In this document: positions 5,996 through 9,683 of the stretch, one piece after another
Layout: the number at the start of each line of letters is the position of its first letter
Numbering within the stretch: position 1 is the stretch's first letter
NCBI GenBank assembly: GCA_963578605.1
Contig: CAUZEA010000161.1
Location: 1 to 9,683 of the forward strand
Source: JAKVCB01 sp963578605
GTDB taxonomy: Bacteria > Planctomycetota > Planctomycetia > Pirellulales > Lacipirellulaceae
Direction of reading: 5' to 3'
Length of the DNA stretch: 9,683 nt
Translations under genes and position numbers: made by a program
The notes under the pieces: model-generated
The model's input: only the letters and a program-made list of their open reading frames with translations
Databases searched by the model: none
What the model was told of the DNA's origin: nothing

Positions 5996-7678
5996 ATGAC
6001 CAAATCACTCAACAAAATCAGCCAACGTATCACCCAACCCGATTCCCAGGGTTCTTCTCAGGCGATGCTCTACGCCACGGGCATGACACCCGAAGATATG
6101 AACAAACCACAGGTCGGAATCGCCAGCGTGTGGTACGAGGGAAATCCCTGCAATATGCATTTGCTGGATCTTTCCCAGCACGTCAAAGCAGGGGTCCAAT
6201 CCGCCGGGTTGGTGGGGATGCGATTCAATACCATCGGTGTTTCGGACGGCATCTCCATGGGAACCGATGGTATGAGCTTCTCTCTCCAGTCGCGTGACCT
6301 GATTGCCGACTCGATCGAGACGGTAATGGGAGCCCAGTTTTATGACGCCTGCATCACCCTGCCCGGCTGCGACAAAAACATGCCTGGCTGTTTGATGGCG
6401 ATGGGGCGACTCAACCGGCCTGGACTGATGGTCTATGGAGGCACGATTCGAGCAGGCAAGTCTTCCAAAGGGGAAAAAATCGACATTATTTCAGCGCTTC
6501 AATGTTACGGTGCGCTGGTTGCCGGCAGGATGACCGCTGAAGAACGTAGTGACGTGGTGCAGCGAGCTTGCCCCGGTGCTGGCGCCTGTGGCGGCATGTA
6601 CACAGCCAATACGATGGCTTCGGCGATCGAAGTGATGGGAATGTCACTACCCTACAGTTCGTCGATTCCAGCCGAAGACCCGGCCAAGCTGCAGGAGTGC
6701 CACGAGGCAGGTGAACAGATCGAACGACTGCTCGAGCGAAACATCAAACCGCGCGACATCATGGTCCGCGAGGCTTTTGAAAACGCTCTTGTCTATATCA
6801 TGGCCGTTGGTGGTTCGACGAATGCCGTATTACACCTCGTTGCCATGGCGCGGAGCGTCGATGTACCCCTGACCATCGACGACTTCCAGCAAACGAGCGA
6901 CCGCGTACCCTACCTGGCAGACTTGAAGCCGAGTGGAAAATACGTGCAGGAAGATCTGCACGCGGTTGGTGGCACCCCAGGCGTAATGAAGATGCTACTG
7001 AGCGAAGGCCTGCTACACGGAGACTGCTTGACCGTCACCGGAAAAACAGTGGCTGAAAACCTCGCTGAGCTTCCGGGGCTTGAAGAAGGGCAAGACGTGG
7101 TTCGCCCGCTCACCAACCCCATCAAGTCGACCGGGCATTTGCAGATCATGCGCGGAAACCTCTCTCCAGATGGCGCCGTGGCAAAGATTACTGGAAAGGA
7201 AGGTCTTCAGTTTTCCGGGACGGCAAACTGTTTCGACTCCGAAGAAGATATGCTCGCCGCGCTCCCAGCAGGCAAGATCAACAAAGGCGATGTGATCATC
7301 ATTCGCTTCGAAGGCCCGCAAGGGGGTCCCGGAATGCCAGAAATGCTCAACCCAACTGGCGCAATTATGGGAGCCGGTTTAGGCAAGGACGTGGCGATGA
7401 TCACCGATGGCCGGTTTTCGGGTGGCTCGCACGGCTTCATCGTCGGGCACGTCACCCCGGAAGCACAATTGGGTGGCCCCATTGCCCTGGTCCAGAACGG
7501 CGATCCCATTACCATCGATGCCGAAACCAACATCATCGATGTTAACATCACACCCGAACAATGGCAGCAGCGGCGGGAGGCGTGGACTGCGCCTCCCTTG
7601 AAAGCCAAGCGAGGGACACTCTACAAGTACATAAAAAACGTAAAGAGTGCATCGGAAGGTTGCGTTACTGATGAATAA
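5996..7678 (+). CDS. ilvD: Dihydroxy-acid dehydratase
   Basis: This cytoplasmic iron-sulfur enzyme removes water from 2,3-dihydroxy-isovalerate and its methylvalerate analogue, the third common step toward valine, leucine and isoleucine. It has 560 residues, normal for the shorter IlvD branch. The three cluster-type cysteines are in GNPCNMH (C52), LPGCDKNMPG (C125) and CPGAGACGGMYTANTM (C198); with this spacing a [2Fe-2S] cluster is expected, as in plant and mycobacterial enzymes. The lysine of CDKN (K127) is the residue carbamylated for metal binding in relatives. DGRFSGGSHGF (471-481) carries the probable catalytic serine S475, and GPQGGPGMPEM precedes it. ATG 5996 is chosen because homology begins shortly after and the candidate promoter would lie inside the longer frame from 5918; the ribosome site is weak. 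It appears to be a single-gene unit, not clustered with other ilv genes here. Confidence 0.96.
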   Translation: MTKSLNKISQRITQPDSQGSSQAMLYATGMTPEDMNKPQVGIASVWYEGNPCNMHLLDLSQHVKAGVQSAGLVGMRFNTIGVSDGISMGTDGMSFSLQSRDLIADSIETVMGAQFYDACITLPGCDKNMPGCLMAMGRLNRPGLMVYGGTIRAGKSSKGEKIDIISALQCYGALVAGRMTAEERSDVVQRACPGAGACGGMYTANTMASAIEVMGMSLPYSSSIPAEDPAKLQECHEAGEQIERLLERNIKPRDIMVREAFENALVYIMAVGGSTNAVLHLVAMARSVDVPLTIDDFQQTSDRVPYLADLKPSGKYVQEDLHAVGGTPGVMKMLLSEGLLHGDCLTVTGKTVAENLAELPGLEEGQDVVRPLTNPIKSTGHLQIMRGNLSPDGAVAKITGKEGLQFSGTANCFDSEEDMLAALPAGKINKGDVIIIRFEGPQGGPGMPEMLNPTGAIMGAGLGKDVAMITDGRFSGGSHGFIVGHVTPEAQLGGPIALVQNGDPITIDAETNIIDVNITPEQWQQRREAWTAPPLKAKRGTLYKYIKNVKSASEGCVTDE

Positions 7679-7710
7679 CCCGGGCGGCTCCAGCAAGTTG
7701 CTTTGCGCGC

Positions 7711-7738
7711 TTGGCACTGGCCGTTACGGCGCTATAAT
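7711..7738 (+). promoter_or_regulatory. Strong sigma70-type promoter for the MoxR-like ATPase gene
   Basis: TTGGCA (7711-7716, 5 of 6) and a perfect TATAAT (7733-7738) are 16 bp apart, placing a likely transcript start near 7745 and a leader of about 43 bases before ATG 7788. This is the best promoter in the window and shows the ATPase gene need not depend on ilvD. The half-site palindrome AGCAA-G-TTGCT (7692-7702) sits just upstream of the -35 box and could be an operator. Confidence 0.65.
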
Positions 7739-7787
7739 CGACGTGTCTCGATTGAGCTTCTGACCACCACACGAGTATTACCCACTT

Positions 7788-9275
7788 ATGTCATTCGTCA
7801 TGTCGTCCCCCTGTACCAATCTGGCCGAACTACGTGTCAGCGGCTGGCAATCGAAATCGGTCAAACAAGAAATCCACGATAACTTGCTCACCAAACTGCA
7901 GGCCGGGGAAGAGCTGTTCTCGAGAATCATCGGTTACCAGGACACGGTTTTGCCGGAAATCAATATCGCGATCCTGGCCCAGCACGACATGCTTTTTCTG
8001 GGTGAAAAGGGGCAAGCGAAAAGCCGGTTGATGCGGCAATTGGTAAACCTTTTGGACGAAGCCGTTCCCTACATCGACGATGCACAAATCCCGGTCCACG
8101 ATGACCCCTACTTTCCGATCACCAAGCGTGGCCGGCAAATCGTCAACAGCGTACCGGCCGACGAAGTTTCCATCTCCTGGTGGCCTCGTGAACAGCGGTA
8201 TGCGGAACGGCTCTCCCCGGGCACCAAGTTCGCCGACATCATTGGCGAGATCGATCCGGCGAAGTTGGCGGGAGGTGTCAGTATGGGTGCCGAAGACGCC
8301 CTTCACTTCGGGCTGATTCCTCGCCTTCATCGTGGCATTTTTGCCATGAATGAGCTTCCGGAACTTGACGAACTCGTTCAGGTTGGCCTGTTCAATATCC
8401 TGGAGGAACGGGACGTCCAGATCCGTGGCTATCCCATTAAGTTCGACATCGATATTCTGATTCTCTTTAGCGCGAACCCCGCCACTTACAATCGAAGTGG
8501 CAAAGTCATTCCACAGCTCAAAGACCGGATTGGATCGATTATCCATACCCACTACGCGCGCGATCGCGAACTCGGCATTGCAATCCTGGAGCAGGAAGTC
8601 GATGGCAGCCAAGACCGATTCAGAAGCCGTGCTCAGGCATCCAACAGCGACGAGGGGGACTCCTCACAAAGCGTCTCATGTGGCGAGCTATCGGTTGTGG
8701 TCCCTTACTTCATGAAAGAGTTGATCGAAGAAATCAGCCGAGCGGCCCGCCGGAGCAAGTACATTGACCAGCAGTCGGGAGTAAGCGCGCGGCTTTCGAT
8801 TGCCAATTACCGCACCGTGATTGCGTCGGCCAGGCAACGGGCCGCGGTACTGGGCGAAACACCGGCTGTCCCGCGGATAAGTGACCTGGGGCATTTTTAC
8901 GCCTCGTCGCTCGGAAAGCTGGAACTCGACATGATGGGATCGCACCAAATGAGCGAGCGTCAGGTGCTCGATACCGTCATGGCCGAAGCGATCGCCATCG
9001 TGTTTGGAGAATACGTCGATCGGCATGGGCTGGCTGAAATTGCCGAAATTTTTTCCCGGGGTGTGAAGATTGAAGTCAGCGACATGCTCCCGTCATCACA
9101 TTATGCAAAGCTGCTCAAGCGCGTGCCCCCTATCTGGGACAAGGCTTTCGAAGTCAACGCAAGCAAAGATGAAGCGGTGCGGGCATCGTGTGTTGAGTTT
9201 GTGCTCGCCGGCCTTTATGCCACCGATCAAATCAGTCGCAGCCAACGCCATGGTCAAATCGTCTACGAGCTGTGA
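7788..9275 (+). CDS. MoxR/ChlI-like AAA+ ATPase (often annotated magnesium-chelatase subunit-like)
   Basis: This 495-residue cytoplasmic AAA+ protein belongs to the MoxR/magnesium-chelatase I clade, whose members act as ATP-driven chaperones, usually with a VWA-domain partner. The P-loop region reads MLFLGEKGQAKSRLMRQL (68-85): the Gly normally just before the Lys is Ala. Walker B is replaced by the FAMNELPELDE form (185-195), typical of this clade. Sensor 1 is N230 in ILFSANPATYN, an arginine-finger candidate is R247 in LKDRIGS, and sensor 2 is probably R335 in SARLSIANYR. A Ser/Asp-rich stretch (about 279-298) looks like a flexible linker before the helical lid. The C-terminal 100 residues are helical with no domain I recognise. 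ATG 7788 is used; ATG 7800 is an alternative, and neither has a clear ribosome site. No VWA gene follows. A true role in magnesium chelation is unlikely, as no bacteriochlorophyll gene is nearby. Confidence 0.85.
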   Translation: MSFVMSSPCTNLAELRVSGWQSKSVKQEIHDNLLTKLQAGEELFSRIIGYQDTVLPEINIAILAQHDMLFLGEKGQAKSRLMRQLVNLLDEAVPYIDDAQIPVHDDPYFPITKRGRQIVNSVPADEVSISWWPREQRYAERLSPGTKFADIIGEIDPAKLAGGVSMGAEDALHFGLIPRLHRGIFAMNELPELDELVQVGLFNILEERDVQIRGYPIKFDIDILILFSANPATYNRSGKVIPQLKDRIGSIIHTHYARDRELGIAILEQEVDGSQDRFRSRAQASNSDEGDSSQSVSCGELSVVVPYFMKELIEEISRAARRSKYIDQQSGVSARLSIANYRTVIASARQRAAVLGETPAVPRISDLGHFYASSLGKLELDMMGSHQMSERQVLDTVMAEAIAIVFGEYVDRHGLAEIAEIFSRGVKIEVSDMLPSSHYAKLLKRVPPIWDKAFEVNASKDEAVRASCVEFVLAGLYATDQISRSQRHGQIVYEL

Positions 9276-9420
9276 TCCTTGGATTTCATGCAGCACGCTG
9301 AAATGACAACGATCCCGAGTTGATCGGTTCACCGACGCCGTAAAACGCCGGACACTTCCATGACGGCCGATGAACCTGTGCGATTTTTTCGTTGAAACCG
9401 GCCATGCCCCGCTAGCACGG

Positions 9421-9481
9421 TGGTAGCCCAACTACCAGGGGTACCTCGCTCAACAGCCGCTGCCAACCCGATCTACCAGGG
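9421..9481. repeat. Short inverted and direct repeats in the convergent intergenic region
   Basis: TGGTAG (9421-9426) and CTACCA (9432-9437) form a 6-bp hairpin with a 5-base loop, and CTACCAGGG occurs at 9432-9440 and again at 9473-9481. The 241-bp space (9276-9516) lies between two converging genes, where terminators are expected, yet no hairpin followed by a T-run is evident. A six-T run at 9384-9389 has only a poor stem before it. Confidence 0.35.
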
Positions 9482-9516
9482 ACCGCCATACTGCACGCGG
9501 GGGGTAGCGATCACGG

Positions 9517-9683
9517 TTACATCTCGAGGGCATCGTTGATGGCACCGATGTAAAATCCAAAGATGCGAAAAATGATCATGATGATGAGTGCGGCAACCAA
9601 CATCCAGATGCCGGTTCCCAACATGACACTGATCGTCTTCATGGCCGACTCTGCTTCCTCTTGATACTGGGCCGAGAGTCGCT
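9517..9683 (-). CDS. C-terminal fragment of a probable type II secretion F/PilC family membrane protein
   Basis: Only the last 54 residues are in the window; the gene continues past the right edge. The fragment begins RLSAQYQEEAESAMKTISVM, then has one long hydrophobic helix (about residues 21-44, rich in Ile, Leu, Val and Met) and ends FYIGAINDALEM before TAA. An acidic amphipathic stretch with EEAE followed by a final membrane helix and a short tail is the usual end of GspF/PilC inner-membrane platform proteins, and planctomycete members often end with a comparable FY...IN segment. The call rests on this short tail alone; another membrane protein with one C-terminal helix is possible. It converges on the ATPase gene and shares no operon with it. 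Confidence 0.5.
   Translation of the reverse strand, partial: RLSAQYQEEAESAMKTISVMLGTGIWMLVAALIIMIIFRIFGFYIGAINDALEM

Noticed and set aside
7670..7762. 30-residue open frame overlapping the ilvD stop codon
   Set aside because: It contains the strong promoter of the next gene and has no ribosome site of its own beyond the ilvD end; probably chance.
7830..8612. 260-codon open frame on the minus strand inside the ATPase gene
   Set aside because: It is antisense to a clear AAA+ protein, and its translation shows no recognisable domain, so it is a shadow of the GC-rich coding sequence.

Overview
The window most likely comes from a planctomycete, probably of the Pirellulales type. This is inferred from three things: the GC-rich, loosely packed layout; the mix of eukaryote-like and Gram-negative glycosyltransferases; and the style of the MoxR-like ATPase and the secretion-protein tail. 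No rRNA or other marker is present, so the taxonomic call is tentative.

Layout: (1) 1-1216, minus strand: an IS1380-family transposase that runs off the left edge, with its presumed right end somewhere in 1217-1381. (2) 1382-2227, minus: a GT2 glycosyltransferase resembling dolichyl-phosphate glucosyltransferase. Divergent from it at 2414-4408, plus, is a large multi-pass membrane glycosyltransferase of the ArnT/PMT type. (3) 4351-5412, minus: a GT9 ADP-heptose:LPS heptosyltransferase (WaaF-like), convergent with the membrane transferase and overlapping its 3' end by 58 bp. (4) 5413-5995: a 583-bp gene-free stretch holding a near-perfect palindrome and outward-facing promoters for the heptosyltransferase and ilvD. 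(5) 5996-7678, plus: ilvD, dihydroxy-acid dehydratase. (6) 7788-9275, plus: a MoxR/ChlI-like AAA+ ATPase behind a good sigma70-type promoter. (7) 9517-9683, minus: the last 54 residues of a protein that looks like a type II secretion F/PilC family membrane protein, running off the right edge.

How the genes may work together: the three glycosyltransferases form a small envelope-glycan neighbourhood. The GT2 enzyme probably charges a polyprenyl phosphate with a sugar on the cytoplasmic face. The ArnT/PMT-type enzyme is of the class that uses such lipid-linked sugars on the outer face. The WaaF-like enzyme adds heptose to an LPS-core-like acceptor. ilvD (branched-chain amino acid synthesis) and the ATPase appear to be separate transcription units.

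I saw no CRISPR array, tRNA, rRNA or defence system, and nothing that clearly qualifies as an undescribed system. The most useful leads are the divergent donor-maker/donor-user glycosyltransferase pair, the Glu-for-Asp changes and long C-terminal tail of the membrane transferase, the ATPase with a non-canonical P-loop and no visible VWA partner, and the palindrome upstream of the heptosyltransferase gene.
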